From: Amedibacillus dolichus DSM 3991
GTDB taxonomy: Bacteria > Bacillota_I > Bacilli_A > Erysipelotrichales > Erysipelotrichaceae
Length of the DNA stretch: 64,000 bases
Assembly: GCF_000154285.1 (NCBI RefSeq)
Contig: NZ_DS483474.1
Location: forward strand, 124,001 to 188,000
Direction: 5' to 3'
Every line of letters starts with the position of its first letter. Position 1 is the stretch's first letter. The position numbers were made by a program, and so were the translations under genes. Of the stretch, positions 1 through 8,145 are shown in pieces. A model generated the notes under the pieces. That model made no database searches. It was not told the origin of the DNA and worked only from the letters and a program-made list of their open reading frames with translations.

Positions 1-192
1 AATATGTGTAACATCACTATCAAGTGATTCATCTCCCAACACATGAACATGATATGTTTTCTTTTCATTCAAAACAGATACAATAGGCTCATAAACATCT
101 ACAAATGTAATTTCAAAATCGCTTAAATATAATAATTGACCTAGAAACCCTCTGGCGATTTTCCCTGCTCCAAATAGAATTGATTTTTTCAT
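1..192 (-). CDS. Mannitol-1-phosphate 5-dehydrogenase-like protein (N-terminus, runs off left edge)
   Basis: Only the first 64 codons are in the window. The protein begins MKKSILFGAGKIARGFLGQ, the nucleotide-binding GxGxxxRGFxG motif typical of mannitol-1-phosphate 5-dehydrogenases and the wider polyol/uronate dehydrogenase family, followed by an acidic strand end (FVDVYEP) expected for NAD binding. A strong AGGAGG site lies just upstream of the ATG. It is the last visible gene of the mannose-family PTS operon, 86 bases after the aldolase gene, so it probably oxidises or reduces a phosphorylated polyol or keto-acid from the imported substrate. The exact substrate cannot be read from this fragment; fructuronate or tagaturonate reductase-like activity is an alternative. 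Confidence 0.75.
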   Translation of the reverse strand, partial: MKKSILFGAGKIARGFLGQLLYLSDFEITFVDVYEPIVSVLNEKKTYHVHVLGDESLDSDVTHI

Positions 193-278
193 TATTTCCT
201 CCTAGATTATTTATTCAAACTGCGTAATCAGAAACCTTGCTTATTTGTGTTTTTAAAAAGAAGAGGCTGTTAGCCCCT

Positions 279-926
279 TTAGTTTTCTTTTGCGATTTTT
301 GTAAATACCTGTGCACGCCTTGTCAGCTCTGCATAGTTTTCTTGAGCTATCATTCCCTTATCAAGCAGTCTTCCGCTAATCCCTGCCGAACAATATCCGG
401 CCTTCAAGAAATCAGCATAGTTTTCTTCATTGACACCGGCTGCTGCCATAAATTTTACATGATTGATCGGGCCTTTGACATCTTTAAGATATTTTAAACC
501 AAGCCAGCCTGCCGGAAATACTTTTACAATATCTGCGCCGGCATCATGCGCTTGTAAAATTTCAGTTGGTGTTAAAGCCCCGGGAATGGAAACCAAACCT
601 AATTCCTTGGACTTTTTTATTACCTCTAAATTTACATTCGGAGATAAACAAAATTCTCCTCCTGCTTCCTTTGTTGCAACTACATGCTCAACACATGTTA
701 CCGTTCCCGAACCGATTTTCATATCCGGAAAGTTTTCTTTTAACATCTTTATTGCTTGTCCTGTTTTTGAAATTGCGCTCGGATCAGCTTGATCAAATGT
801 TACTTCTGCCATCATAATTCCACCTGCATGCAACGCAGTAATTAAGTGCAATAGATCATCGCCATAAATTCCTCTGCAAATGACTAGTGTTTTATGATCT
901 TCAATGAATTTTACAACCTCATTCAT
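279..926 (-). CDS. eda: KDPG/KHG aldolase (2-dehydro-3-deoxy-phosphogluconate aldolase)
   Basis: This 215-residue class I aldolase would cleave a 2-keto-3-deoxy-6-phospho sugar acid to pyruvate and glyceraldehyde 3-phosphate. Visible family features are the Schiff-base lysine K135 in KVFPAG, E41 in AEVTF, R18 in CRGI, the phosphate-binding GSGTV (72-76) and the IPGALTPTE loop (114-122). Length matches Eda (about 210). An AGGAGG-like site precedes the ATG. It lies between the IIB gene and the polyol-dehydrogenase-like gene in the PTS operon, much as dgaF sits in the glucosaminate PTS operon of Salmonella (family knowledge). No dehydratase making its substrate is visible; it may lie beyond the left edge. 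Confidence 0.88.
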   Translation of the reverse strand: MNEVVKFIEDHKTLVICRGIYGDDLLHLITALHAGGIMMAEVTFDQADPSAISKTGQAIKMLKENFPDMKIGSGTVTCVEHVVATKEAGGEFCLSPNVNLEVIKKSKELGLVSIPGALTPTEILQAHDAGADIVKVFPAGWLGLKYLKDVKGPINHVKFMAAAGVNEENYADFLKAGYCSAGISGRLLDKGMIAQENYAELTRRAQVFTKIAKEN

Positions 927-940
927 AAATTCTCTTCCTC

Positions 941-1414
941 CTATACATATTTAGCAACATCTTCTTCTGAATCCGAAACCACTACTCTAAAAAACACCTT
1001 AATGTTCTTATCAATTAAATTTCTTAAATCTTTATTTTCTGCTTCACTCGTAGAAATATTTTTATACAATGTTTTTCGTCCGGCTTTAGCACCAATTCCA
1101 CCCACATTTACAAAATCCAATTTGATTCCCGCATCAGTTAATGCTACTAGGGCTTGTGGTGTTTTCACAAGAATGAATTCTTTTTTTCCATTATCCTCAC
1201 CATTCAAGTATTCAATCGCATCTTGTGTATTTAAAATCTTTAAACTGATTTTAGCCGGTACACTTGATTTCATAATCATTTGAATAAACGTATCTTTAGC
1301 AACTCCATCATCTACAATAACGACTTCATTAGCCGAAGCATGTTGAATCCATTGTGTCATCACCTGTCCATGAATCAAGCGATCATCTATTCTTGTCCAT
1401 ACAATTTGTTTCAT
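941..1414 (-). CDS. PTS mannose/fructose/sorbose-family IIB component
   Basis: This 157-residue cytoplasmic phosphocarrier would pass phosphate from IIA to the incoming sugar. The N-terminus contains TRIDDRLIHGQV, the family signature, with phosphorylated H15. The start codon lies 32 bases inside the upstream dehydrogenase gene but has its own AAAGGAG site, so translation is probably coupled. The order IIA-IIC-IID-dehydrogenase-IIB is unusual because an enzyme gene separates IIB from the membrane subunits. Substrate specificity cannot be deduced from sequence. Confidence 0.9.
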   Translation of the reverse strand: MKQIVWTRIDDRLIHGQVMTQWIQHASANEVVIVDDGVAKDTFIQMIMKSSVPAKISLKILNTQDAIEYLNGEDNGKKEFILVKTPQALVALTDAGIKLDFVNVGGIGAKAGRKTLYKNISTSEAENKDLRNLIDKNIKVFFRVVVSDSEEDVAKYV

Positions 1415-2351
1415 AATATTCTCCTTTTTCTATCCCAAAGAATTCTAAAATATGATCTACTGCACAGCTTGTCATCTTGTTAATAGCCTCCACACTAACA
1501 GCTGCGGTATGAGGGCTTAGCACCACATTATCTAATGCCTGAAATTTTTCATTGATATGCGGTTCTCCATCAAAAACATCTGTTCCATATCCATATATTT
1601 CATTATTTTCCAATGCTTCAAGTAATGCTTCTTCATCAACCAAAGATGCACGTGCGGTATTGATAATAACAGTATTTTTATTCATCAAACCAATTTCTTC
1701 TTTTCCTATAAGAGGAGTGCCATCAGGATTTCCCGGAGCATGCAACGTAATAATATCTGCTTTTTTAAATATTTCCCTAGGCTCTAATACTTCAATATTA
1801 TTTTCTTTACAATATGCTTTATCTAAGTACTTATCATATCCCAAGAAATGGCAATCAAATCCTTTTAAACGTTTAATCACTTGGCGCCCGATGGCCCCTA
1901 AACCAATCACACCAATCGTTTTATGGCACAAATCAAGTCCTGTTTCTTTTTTCCATTCCCCTTGTTTTAAGTTTGCATCTACATTAGAGATATGGCGAAT
2001 CGTTGCTAACATTAACCCAACAGCATAATCCGCAACGGCTTCGGTATTACAATTCTTAGTTACCGTTACTTCTATATTTCTTTTTTTCGCTTCCATTAAG
2101 TCAATATTATCAATTCCAACACCATAACGTGAAATAATCTTCAATTGATCTGCTTTTTCCAATACTTTTTTACTAACTGTATCTGACCCTAAAATAATGG
2201 CATCGACCCCTACTACCTCTTCCATCATTTCCGCTTCATTCATAATATGATGATATCGATTTCCAACTACCTGCCAACCCAACGACTCCATGAATTTCTT
2301 TGGTTTCGGATCGAATTTACCAAAGCTATTTGATGTAATTAAAACCTTCAT
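1383..2351 (-). CDS. D-isomer-specific 2-hydroxyacid dehydrogenase (phosphoglycerate-dehydrogenase-like)
   Basis: This 322-residue NAD-dependent dehydrogenase has the Rossmann motif GLGAIG (150-155) and the catalytic triad expected for the family: R234 in NTARASLVDE, E263 in DVFDGEP and H281 in SPHTA. It lacks the C-terminal ACT or regulatory domain of long SerA proteins. Its place inside a sugar PTS operon argues against serine synthesis and for oxidising or reducing a sugar-derived 2-hydroxy or 2-keto acid. Its 3' end overlaps the IIB start by 32 bases. Which hydroxyacid it uses is unknown. Confidence 0.82.
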   Translation of the reverse strand: MKVLITSNSFGKFDPKPKKFMESLGWQVVGNRYHHIMNEAEMMEEVVGVDAIILGSDTVSKKVLEKADQLKIISRYGVGIDNIDLMEAKKRNIEVTVTKNCNTEAVADYAVGLMLATIRHISNVDANLKQGEWKKETGLDLCHKTIGVIGLGAIGRQVIKRLKGFDCHFLGYDKYLDKAYCKENNIEVLEPREIFKKADIITLHAPGNPDGTPLIGKEEIGLMNKNTVIINTARASLVDEEALLEALENNEIYGYGTDVFDGEPHINEKFQALDNVVLSPHTAAVSVEAINKMTSCAVDHILEFFGIEKGEYYETNCMDKNR

Positions 2352-2364
2352 ATATGATCACTCC

Positions 2365-3192
2365 CTATACAATACCAATCAATCCACCAATAATACTAAC
2401 AACGAAAATACCTAATATTACTTTATTGATGCTTACCTTTTTCTTAGTAATCAGCCAAAATACAAGCATGATTACTAAGAAAGGAAGAAGATTCAAGGCT
2501 ACTGCATCAAAAATATCGGTTTGTACATTTAACGGTTTTTCACCAAAAGCAAATTCTAATGGTGTTGATAGCTTTACGGTATTCGCTGCTAATGCCCCGA
2601 TGGTGATTGCCCCAAGTGTAGTAATCATAGTCATGAATTTTTCCATGCGATTTCCATTAAAGAATTCGGCAACGAACATACTTCCCGATTGATACACCTT
2701 ATTGAATAATGTATAGCTAATACCCCAATTCAGTCCTAATGTAGCTACCATGTAAAAGATCGGAGCCAACAAATTTCCACTTTGACCTAAAGAAATTGCG
2801 ATTGATCCGATAATCGGAATCAATGTTCCTTGACGCAAGGTATCTCCGATTCCGGCTAATGGTCCCATTAGAGAGGTTTTTATTGCACTAATCGCTTGCC
2901 CGTCAATTTCTGCTCCATTTGCTTTTTCTTCCTCCATAGCAATTGCCGCTCCCAAAATCACCGGTCCGACAAGCCCGAATTCTGAATTATAAAACTCCAT
3001 GTGTCGTTGACATGCTTCGATTTTTCCTTCCGGATCATCTTCATATAACTTTTCAATTACATTTCGCATTCCACTGAAGAAACCCGGTGCTTGAAGGCGT
3101 TCATAGCTACAACAAGCCTGTGCGAAAATTTGAAATTTCCAATATGCTTTATTCAAGTCTTTTTTAGTTAATGCAACTTTTTTTGTAGCCAT
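2365..3192 (-). CDS. PTS mannose/fructose/sorbose-family IID component
   Basis: This 275-residue membrane component pairs with IIC to form the sugar channel. The sequence has the IID hallmarks: a long amphipathic N-terminal region (SYERLQAPGF), the PEGKIEACQRHMEFYNSE segment, the MGPLAGIGDTLRQGTL loop (about 109-124), and C-terminal hydrophobic segments ending in ISIIGGLIGIV. The start lies 3 bases after the IIC stop, and the ribosome site overlaps the IIC 3' end. It is co-transcribed with IIA and IIC. Confidence 0.92.
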   Translation of the reverse strand: MATKKVALTKKDLNKAYWKFQIFAQACCSYERLQAPGFFSGMRNVIEKLYEDDPEGKIEACQRHMEFYNSEFGLVGPVILGAAIAMEEEKANGAEIDGQAISAIKTSLMGPLAGIGDTLRQGTLIPIIGSIAISLGQSGNLLAPIFYMVATLGLNWGISYTLFNKVYQSGSMFVAEFFNGNRMEKFMTMITTLGAITIGALAANTVKLSTPLEFAFGEKPLNVQTDIFDAVALNLLPFLVIMLVFWLITKKKVSINKVILGIFVVSIIGGLIGIV

Positions 3193-3195
3193 GAT

Positions 3196-3954
3196 TTAAT
3201 CCTCCGTTTTAAATTTTAATTCTGCATATACGTATGCAAACACACCTGCAAAAATAGCGATAATCAGCATACCTAATCCGGAATACGTCTGTAAAAAGAA
3301 GCCTAATACAAAGAATAGCAGAATTCCACTTCGTGTATTTAACATTTGCAATAACATCGCAATACCGATAACAGGCAACAATCCACCGATTACACTAAGA
3401 ATATGTAATGGTGTACCTGATAACATTTCAATAGTACTCTGTACTACCGGCGCTCCTAAATACACCAATAAAGCTACTGGAATTGCTGTTACAAGATAGG
3501 CAAAAATTTGTGTAGGCCACAATTGCCAAAACGCCATTTTTTTGGTATCTCCGATTGCCGCATATTTATCCATTTTATGTACGAAATAAATATTTACCGT
3601 TTGACGTAACGTCCAAATCATCGTTCCCATAATCCCCAATGGTACAGCAATAGCGATTGCCGCTTCTGCTGTTGATCCGGAAGTTAAAGCAAGTGCGGTT
3701 CCGACAATACCACCGATACCGGCATCGGCAGGTAAGGTTCCACCGGCATTTACAAACCCTAAATATAACGTATTGATAGTTGCTCCAATGATACATCCTT
3801 GAACAACATCACCTAAAATCAAACCGGTTATCGTACCACATACAACCGGTTGACGAATAGATACACTTCCCAAGCCTGTGAGCGGTGGTGTTCCGTTATT
3901 CGTCAAATAATAAAGTGTACCTAACAAGATTGCTTGAATAATTGAAATCTCCAT
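3196..3954 (-). CDS. PTS mannose/fructose/sorbose-family IIC component
   Basis: This 252-residue integral membrane permease of the mannose family has several hydrophobic helices. The family signature is the region around TGLILGDVVQGCIIGATINTLYLG (residues about 43-66, given here in two overlapping parts: TGLILGDVVQGC and GATINTLYLG), followed by a glycine-rich AGGTLPADAGIGG loop. A GGAGAAGG site precedes the ATG, 14 bases after the IIA gene. With IID it would move the sugar for IIB-linked phosphorylation. Confidence 0.92.
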   Translation of the reverse strand: MEISIIQAILLGTLYYLTNNGTPPLTGLGSVSIRQPVVCGTITGLILGDVVQGCIIGATINTLYLGFVNAGGTLPADAGIGGIVGTALALTSGSTAEAAIAIAVPLGIMGTMIWTLRQTVNIYFVHKMDKYAAIGDTKKMAFWQLWPTQIFAYLVTAIPVALLVYLGAPVVQSTIEMLSGTPLHILSVIGGLLPVIGIAMLLQMLNTRSGILLFFVLGFFLQTYSGLGMLIIAIFAGVFAYVYAELKFKTED

Positions 3955-3968
3955 GTCCTTCTCCTTTT

Positions 3969-4388
3969 CTATATTTGAATTTTATCTCTTATACTAATGA
4001 TACTTTGATTTCCAATGCTTAAACATACATCTTTTAGTTCTTCTAAGCTCCTATAAGAAGCACTTGTTGCAACCTCCAACAGCATTGGTAAATTCACACC
4101 TGTTACGCATTCGACTTTTACACTATTCCCCAATTCATGCAAGCTTCTTGCAGTTACGTTTGATGGACTCCCACCAAACAAATCTGTTAGAACCAATACT
4201 CCATCGCTTTGCGATTGTACATTTAAACGAACAATCGCTGCTTTTACTTTTTCCTTTAATTCATCTACATCATCGCCATGATATAGACCATAACTTTCGA
4301 TCAAAGGAGCCTCCCCCATAATCAATGCCGCGCTATTTAATAGTGCTTTTGCTAAATCCCCATGTGTTACTAATAATAAAGCTACCAT
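3969..4388 (-). CDS. PTS mannose/fructose/sorbose-family IIA component
   Basis: This 139-residue cytoplasmic phosphocarrier accepts phosphate from HPr. The start was placed at 4388 because GGAGGTG lies just upstream and the protein then begins MVALLLVTHGDLAKALLNS, with active-site H9 in the usual position; an in-frame start 51 bases upstream would add a tail with no family counterpart. TDLFGGSPSNVTAR matches the conserved mid-protein motif. It is the first gene of the operon, transcribed away from the divergent regulator. Confidence 0.9.
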   Translation of the reverse strand: MVALLLVTHGDLAKALLNSAALIMGEAPLIESYGLYHGDDVDELKEKVKAAIVRLNVQSQSDGVLVLTDLFGGSPSNVTARSLHELGNSVKVECVTGVNLPMLLEVATSASYRSLEELKDVCLSIGNQSIISIRDKIQI

Positions 4389-4705
4389 ATATACACCTCC
4401 TCTTTGTATGCAAAATACCGCGATAATTTTTACATTCATATTGTAGTAAAAACATAATTCGTTGTAAAATCTGACAGTTTTTTACACATTATCAAATCTG
4501 TGTATCTCTGATAAAGCCTTTAAATAAGCACTATATATAAAATATACTAAGGTTATCAACCAAGTAAAAACACACATAATTACACTCTATCTACGAATTT
4601 CTTTCGCGAAATTGTAATATAAGAAGAAAACAACTTCATAATTTACACAATTTTCTTGCAAAATTTCCATATTTTTCTGTTATCCTTTGTATAGGAGGTA
4701 TTCTC
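4389..4705. promoter_or_regulatory. Divergent control region between the PTS operon and its regulator
   Basis: This 317-base AT-rich spacer must hold both promoters. On the plus strand a TTGCAA / TTATCC pair around 4659-4688 is a plausible promoter for the regulator, which has an AGGAGGT site at 4694-4700. At 4596-4613 there is a tight dyad: AATTTC, TTTCGC, GAAATT, containing the perfect palindrome TTTCGCGAAA (4602-4611), a candidate operator. I found no convincing TGGC-N8-TTGC element (sigma-54 promoter) on the minus strand ahead of the IIA gene. These assignments are by eye only. Confidence 0.35.
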
Positions 4706-7144
4706 ATGGATAAAAAGGAACACATCTTTCAATATATTCATAAAGACACCCTTAGCAAATTAAATAAACAGGAATATAAGGAGCTTGGTATTGATACTTT
4801 AAAAATCAGTCTTGATTTAAAAATGGATCGAGCAAATATCTCAAGAATATTGAATCAGCTCTATAATGAAGGGCGCTTAATTAAAACCAGCACTCGCCCT
4901 GTACTTTATGTCGATCGTTCTTCTTTAGATAATTATTTACAGGATTCTTTTATTCCTTCTATTATTCCTAAAGACAAAGAGCTTCAAGATTATCTAGTAA
5001 ACCAAAGCAATCCCATAAAAGCTGATTCCATAAACAGTTTTCATCGTTATATCACCAATCCTCGACATTCGAAAATGTATGAACCAATCAAAAAAGCAAA
5101 ATCTGCAATTCTCTATCCAAATAGATTGAATATTCTAATTTTTGGAGAACGTGGTTCCGGTAGATTTCAATTTGCAAAATCATTAGCGAATTATGCAAAA
5201 GAAGCTCAGGCTATTGATCCAAAATCAAAGCCAACGATCATTGAGTGTTTAAACTACAATGTTACTAACGAACAGAGCTTTCTTAAGTTAATCTTTGGAG
5301 AATATAATATAAAATCAAATATATACAAACGCGGAGTATTTCAAACAACTCAAAACAATATTATTATCTTCAACAATATTGATAATCTTCCTGCAAATGC
5401 ACTCAGTGCTTTATATAATGCCATTTTAGATAAATCCTTTGTTCCCATAAACTCTAATAAAATGATAGAGCTTAAATCATTAATTGTAGCTACTTCAACC
5501 TCTCAAGCCATTTTAGATAACATTGATATACGTCGATGCTTTCCGATGCTCATTGATATTCCTAATTTATATGATCGATCCATCGTCGAAAAAATCGTAA
5601 TTATTTTACAATATCTACAAGATGAAGCAACTTTAATTGATAAAACCATTCGTATTTCAAAAGATGCACTAAGTTGCTTTGTCATGTCAGAATATAAAGG
5701 TAATTTAGCTCAGCTTCGCTCGGAAATTCGTCAGGCATGTGCAATGGGATATCAAAACTACATAAATGAGAATTCGTTTTTCATAAATATTGAATTCGAT
5801 GAAATATCCACCTCTGTGCTTACTAATATCTTCAACATTAATGAAAGAATAAACGAATTAAACGATACTCTCAATTTATTCCATAATGATTATTTGTTTT
5901 TCTCTCCTTATCAACAAAATTCCGAACTCTTATTGCTATATGATTTAAACAGAGCTCCTAATACAGAAGATATTTCAAATGTGTGTCTGATTGATGAAGA
6001 ACTTATCAAACAATGTATTGCAGATATTGATGCCGCAAGCAGCATTCAACTAAACTCTATTCGTTCCGTTTTACTTCAAAAAATTTATGACTTAATTTAC
6101 CCTATTGTAAAAAATCATTCCATTTGTAAGAATGAAAACTTATTGTATGGGCTTCTTCATCACATTTCTAATGAAACCAATCGCTTAGCACTCGGTCAAC
6201 AAAGCTTCACTTTCTCTAGTTTAACGAGTAAAATTGCTAGAAAAAATGATTATGAATATGCTAATGAAATCAACCGTATTATTCAAAAGGAATATGACAT
6301 TGAACTATCTGATGCTGAAATTGACTATATTGCAACTTATCTATATTTATCAAGTCAATGGATTGATAAAAAATATATTCAATTATTGATCGTATCCTCT
6401 AATAAAGATATAGCTAAGAATTATGCCGATTACATTAACAGTCAATATTTTAAATCCTATACATCTTATTTAACATTTACACCAGAACAAGAAGATAACC
6501 AAATCGCACAATCAATCGTTGATAAAATGCATACAATTGATAGAGGAAAAGGAGTAATTATTGCAACGGATAGCCCCACTATATCGAAAATCAACAGTTT
6601 AATTGCCGAGCAATACCAAGGAGAATTTACTATAATCACGGATATGTCCGTACAAAAGCTCGTTTCTATTGCTGAAAAAATTGAATCTCTAGGTGTAACA
6701 ATACAATCAATGAATGTTTTTGATGATTTAAAAACCACAAAAAGCACCAGTCAAAATATTGTAGAGCCCCATGCTAAAAATTTACTACAAGATATTCAAA
6801 ACAAGCTATTATCGGAATCATTGATATTTCTAAATCCTGAAAAAGCTTGCCAAGCCTTGTTCAATATCTTATTAAACATCATAAATGATTTATCAATTCC
6901 ATATAGTGATGATTTGTTAATCAAGTTTCTATTTCATACCACATTTGCATTAGAACGCTGCATTCGAAAAGAACCTTATACATATCCTAAAGCCCGCTAT
7001 CTCATTAAAGAACATTCTAAGCTTTTTAATGTTATTGATAAAAATTTTAAAGTTATTAACGAAATATTTGCAGTTCAAATACCTACCAGTGAAATCGGAT
7101 TTATAATTGAAATTTTTCTGCCTTATTTAAACGCACCTCAATAA
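4706..7144 (+). CDS. LevR/DgaR-type PTS-regulated transcription regulator with degenerate AAA+ and EIIA sites
   Basis: This 812-residue protein has the LevR layout: an N-terminal winged helix (about 1-70), an AAA+ domain (about 120-370), PRD1 (about 440-555), an EIIA-Man-like domain (about 560-690) and a C-terminal PRD2 with a conserved histidine (FLFHTTFALER, near 744). Several key residues are missing. The P-loop reads GERGSGR (147-153), with arginine for lysine; the Walker B acidic pair is replaced in IIIFNNID (219-226); the sigma-54-contacting GAFTGA loop is not recognisable; and the EIIA strand reads LLIVSSNK where the phospho-histidine of THG should be. It is divergent from the mannose-family PTS operon and is the obvious regulator of it, probably through PRD phosphorylation. 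An ATP-driven sigma-54 mechanism looks unlikely. Confidence 0.8.
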   Translation: MDKKEHIFQYIHKDTLSKLNKQEYKELGIDTLKISLDLKMDRANISRILNQLYNEGRLIKTSTRPVLYVDRSSLDNYLQDSFIPSIIPKDKELQDYLVNQSNPIKADSINSFHRYITNPRHSKMYEPIKKAKSAILYPNRLNILIFGERGSGRFQFAKSLANYAKEAQAIDPKSKPTIIECLNYNVTNEQSFLKLIFGEYNIKSNIYKRGVFQTTQNNIIIFNNIDNLPANALSALYNAILDKSFVPINSNKMIELKSLIVATSTSQAILDNIDIRRCFPMLIDIPNLYDRSIVEKIVIILQYLQDEATLIDKTIRISKDALSCFVMSEYKGNLAQLRSEIRQACAMGYQNYINENSFFINIEFDEISTSVLTNIFNINERINELNDTLNLFHNDYLFFSPYQQNSELLLLYDLNRAPNTEDISNVCLIDEELIKQCIADIDAASSIQLNSIRSVLLQKIYDLIYPIVKNHSICKNENLLYGLLHHISNETNRLALGQQSFTFSSLTSKIARKNDYEYANEINRIIQKEYDIELSDAEIDYIATYLYLSSQWIDKKYIQLLIVSSNKDIAKNYADYINSQYFKSYTSYLTFTPEQEDNQIAQSIVDKMHTIDRGKGVIIATDSPTISKINSLIAEQYQGEFTIITDMSVQKLVSIAEKIESLGVTIQSMNVFDDLKTTKSTSQNIVEPHAKNLLQDIQNKLLSESLIFLNPEKACQALFNILLNIINDLSIPYSDDLLIKFLFHTTFALERCIRKEPYTYPKARYLIKEHSKLFNVIDKNFKVINEIFAVQIPTSEIGFIIEIFLPYLNAPQ

Positions 7145-7168
7145 ACGATACTCACCATCAATAATTTA

Positions 7169-7198
7169 TATACTCAAGAGTATAATACTTATAAGTAT
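7169..7198. repeat. Two adjacent perfect palindromes
   Basis: TATACT-CAAG-AGTATA at 7169-7184 is directly followed by the perfect palindrome ATACTTATAAGTAT at 7185-7198. They lie between the regulator stop and the decayed ATPase gene. They could be a weak terminator or a relic of the operator of the broken gene; there is no T-run supporting termination. Confidence 0.4.
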
Positions 7199-7220
7199 AT
7201 AATTGAACGGAGGAAATAGA

Positions 7221-7837
7221 ATGTTAGATAGAATAGAAGAATTAAACTATCTAAATGAATTATATGATAGTGAGAAGTTTGAATTTTTAGTGATGTACAG
7301 TCGAAGATGAGTTGGAAAATCAACATTGCTTCAAGAATTTTCAAAACATACAAATGCTGTCTTTTTTCCCGTACGTGAAAAAAACGATACAGCTTCATTT
7401 TGATAAACAATTTATTACACCATTTAAAAGCCGGGAAGATGCTTTTTCGTATATTGGTCATAAGGTGCAAGATCGAACTGCCCTCATCATTGATGAATTT
7501 CCATATATCATTGAAGAAAATCCTTCCGTAAAATCACTTCTACAACATGCTATTGACCATAGTTGGAAGAATAAAAATATCTTTTTAATTCTTTGTGGTC
7601 CCTCGGTTAGTGTCATGAAAAATGAAATCATGGAAGAAAAAGTCCACTGCATGATCGCCAAACCGCAACCTTGGAAATAACTCCATTCGATTATTTAGAA
7701 AGCAGTAACTTCTTCCCTAATTACAGTAATGAAAACAAGTTGATCGCTTATGGTATTTTAGGTGGTATTCCAAGATATTTGGAAGCCTTTGATGCGAATA
7801 AATCAATTCAAGAAAATGTAGCTTCTAAAACTCTTTG
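7221..7837 (+). pseudogene. Decayed AAA ATPase of the archaeal-type (DUF234-associated) family
   Basis: A good AGGAGG-like site (GGAGGAAATAG) precedes ATG 7221, and the product starts MLDRIEELNYLNELYDS. The P-loop region is broken by an in-frame TGA (SRR-stop-VGKSTLLQEF). After a frameshift near 7380 the reading continues in another frame through the Walker B segment ALIIDEFPYI, an SLLQHAIDH helix and ILCGPSVSVM. A second shift near 7670 returns to the first frame for ITPFDYLESS and AYGILGGIPRYLEAFD, then stops at 7837. This order matches single-copy ATP-binding proteins with a C-terminal DUF234 nuclease-like domain, of which nothing convincing remains. At least one stop and two frameshifts make it non-functional. 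Confidence 0.75.
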
Positions 7838-7968
7838 AAATAAAAGTGATAAAAAGCAATCTTTATGGAATGTAAATTCACATCTAGTCCTTGCCTTATG
7901 AAGAATATATCGACTTATCGGCTTATCATACTTTCCACTCAAAATTTAGGAAACAACGCCTCTACTTC

Positions 7969-7997
7969 TTGCATTTCTTTACACTTTGTATTATGAT
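7969..7997 (+). promoter_or_regulatory. Candidate promoter of the aro operon leader
   Basis: TTGCAT (7969-7974) and TATGAT (7992-7997) are separated by 17 bases. The -10 is good and the -35 weak (TTG only). It would start transcription a few bases ahead of the leader-peptide ribosome site. It was chosen by position and has not been tested. Confidence 0.35.
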
Positions 7998-8018
7998 ATA
8001 AAAAATGGAGTGATCACT

Positions 8019-8051
8019 TTGGCAAATAAAAAAATGTATTATTTTAGCTGA
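8019..8051 (+). CDS. Putative Tyr/Phe leader peptide of the aro operon (10 residues)
   Basis: A TTG-initiated frame encodes M-A-N-K-K-M-Y-Y-F-S-stop (TAT TAT TTT at 8037-8045). The site TGGAGTGATC (8006-8015) closely matches the 16S rRNA complement and is well spaced from the TTG; initiation at ATG 8034 would give M-Y-Y-F-S. Three of the last four residues are the end products of the pathway encoded downstream. Two hairpins follow directly and aroB begins at 8163. This is the arrangement of ribosome-mediated attenuators such as pheL. The short length makes chance possible, but the ribosome site and the placement support it. Confidence 0.5.
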   Translation: MANKKMYYFS

Positions 8052-8053
8052 TA

Positions 8054-8103
8054 TCGTTATAAAGCCAGCAATGAGTGGTTATTTTCCATATACTTTATAA
8101 CGA
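8054..8103 (+). promoter_or_regulatory. Perfect 11-bp inverted repeat in the aro leader (possible pause/competing hairpin)
   Basis: TCGTTATAAAG (8054-8064) is exactly complementary to CTTTATAACGA (8093-8103). The 5' arm starts 3 bases after the leader-peptide stop, so a ribosome stalled on the Tyr codons would cover it. The released 3' arm could then pair with TCGTAAAAG (8119-8127) in the following terminator stem-loop (ACGA with TCGT, CTTT with AAAG), giving an antiterminator. The arms are observed; the switching model is inference. Confidence 0.5.
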
Positions 8104-8107
8104 AAAC

Positions 8108-8145
8108 AAAAGCATCTATCGTAAAAGATTGATGCTTTTTTCTTT
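8108..8145 (+). terminator. aroB: Intrinsic terminator upstream of aroB (attenuator candidate)
   Basis: AAAAGCATC (8108-8116) pairs with GATGCTTTT (8131-8139), with further ATC/GAT pairing inside after one mismatch, and is followed by TTTCTTT. It lies after the short leader peptide and 18 bases before the aroB ATG, so it would stop transcripts before the operon unless prevented. Confidence 0.7.

Noticed and set aside
1552-2028. Plus-strand open frame of 158 codons opposite the hydroxyacid dehydrogenase
   Set aside because: It is the shadow of a well-supported gene, with no ribosome site or recognisable domains.
4389-4705. Sigma-54 (-12/-24) promoter ahead of the PTS operon
   Set aside because: No TGGC-N8-TTGC match in the right orientation, and the regulator lacks the residues needed to use it.
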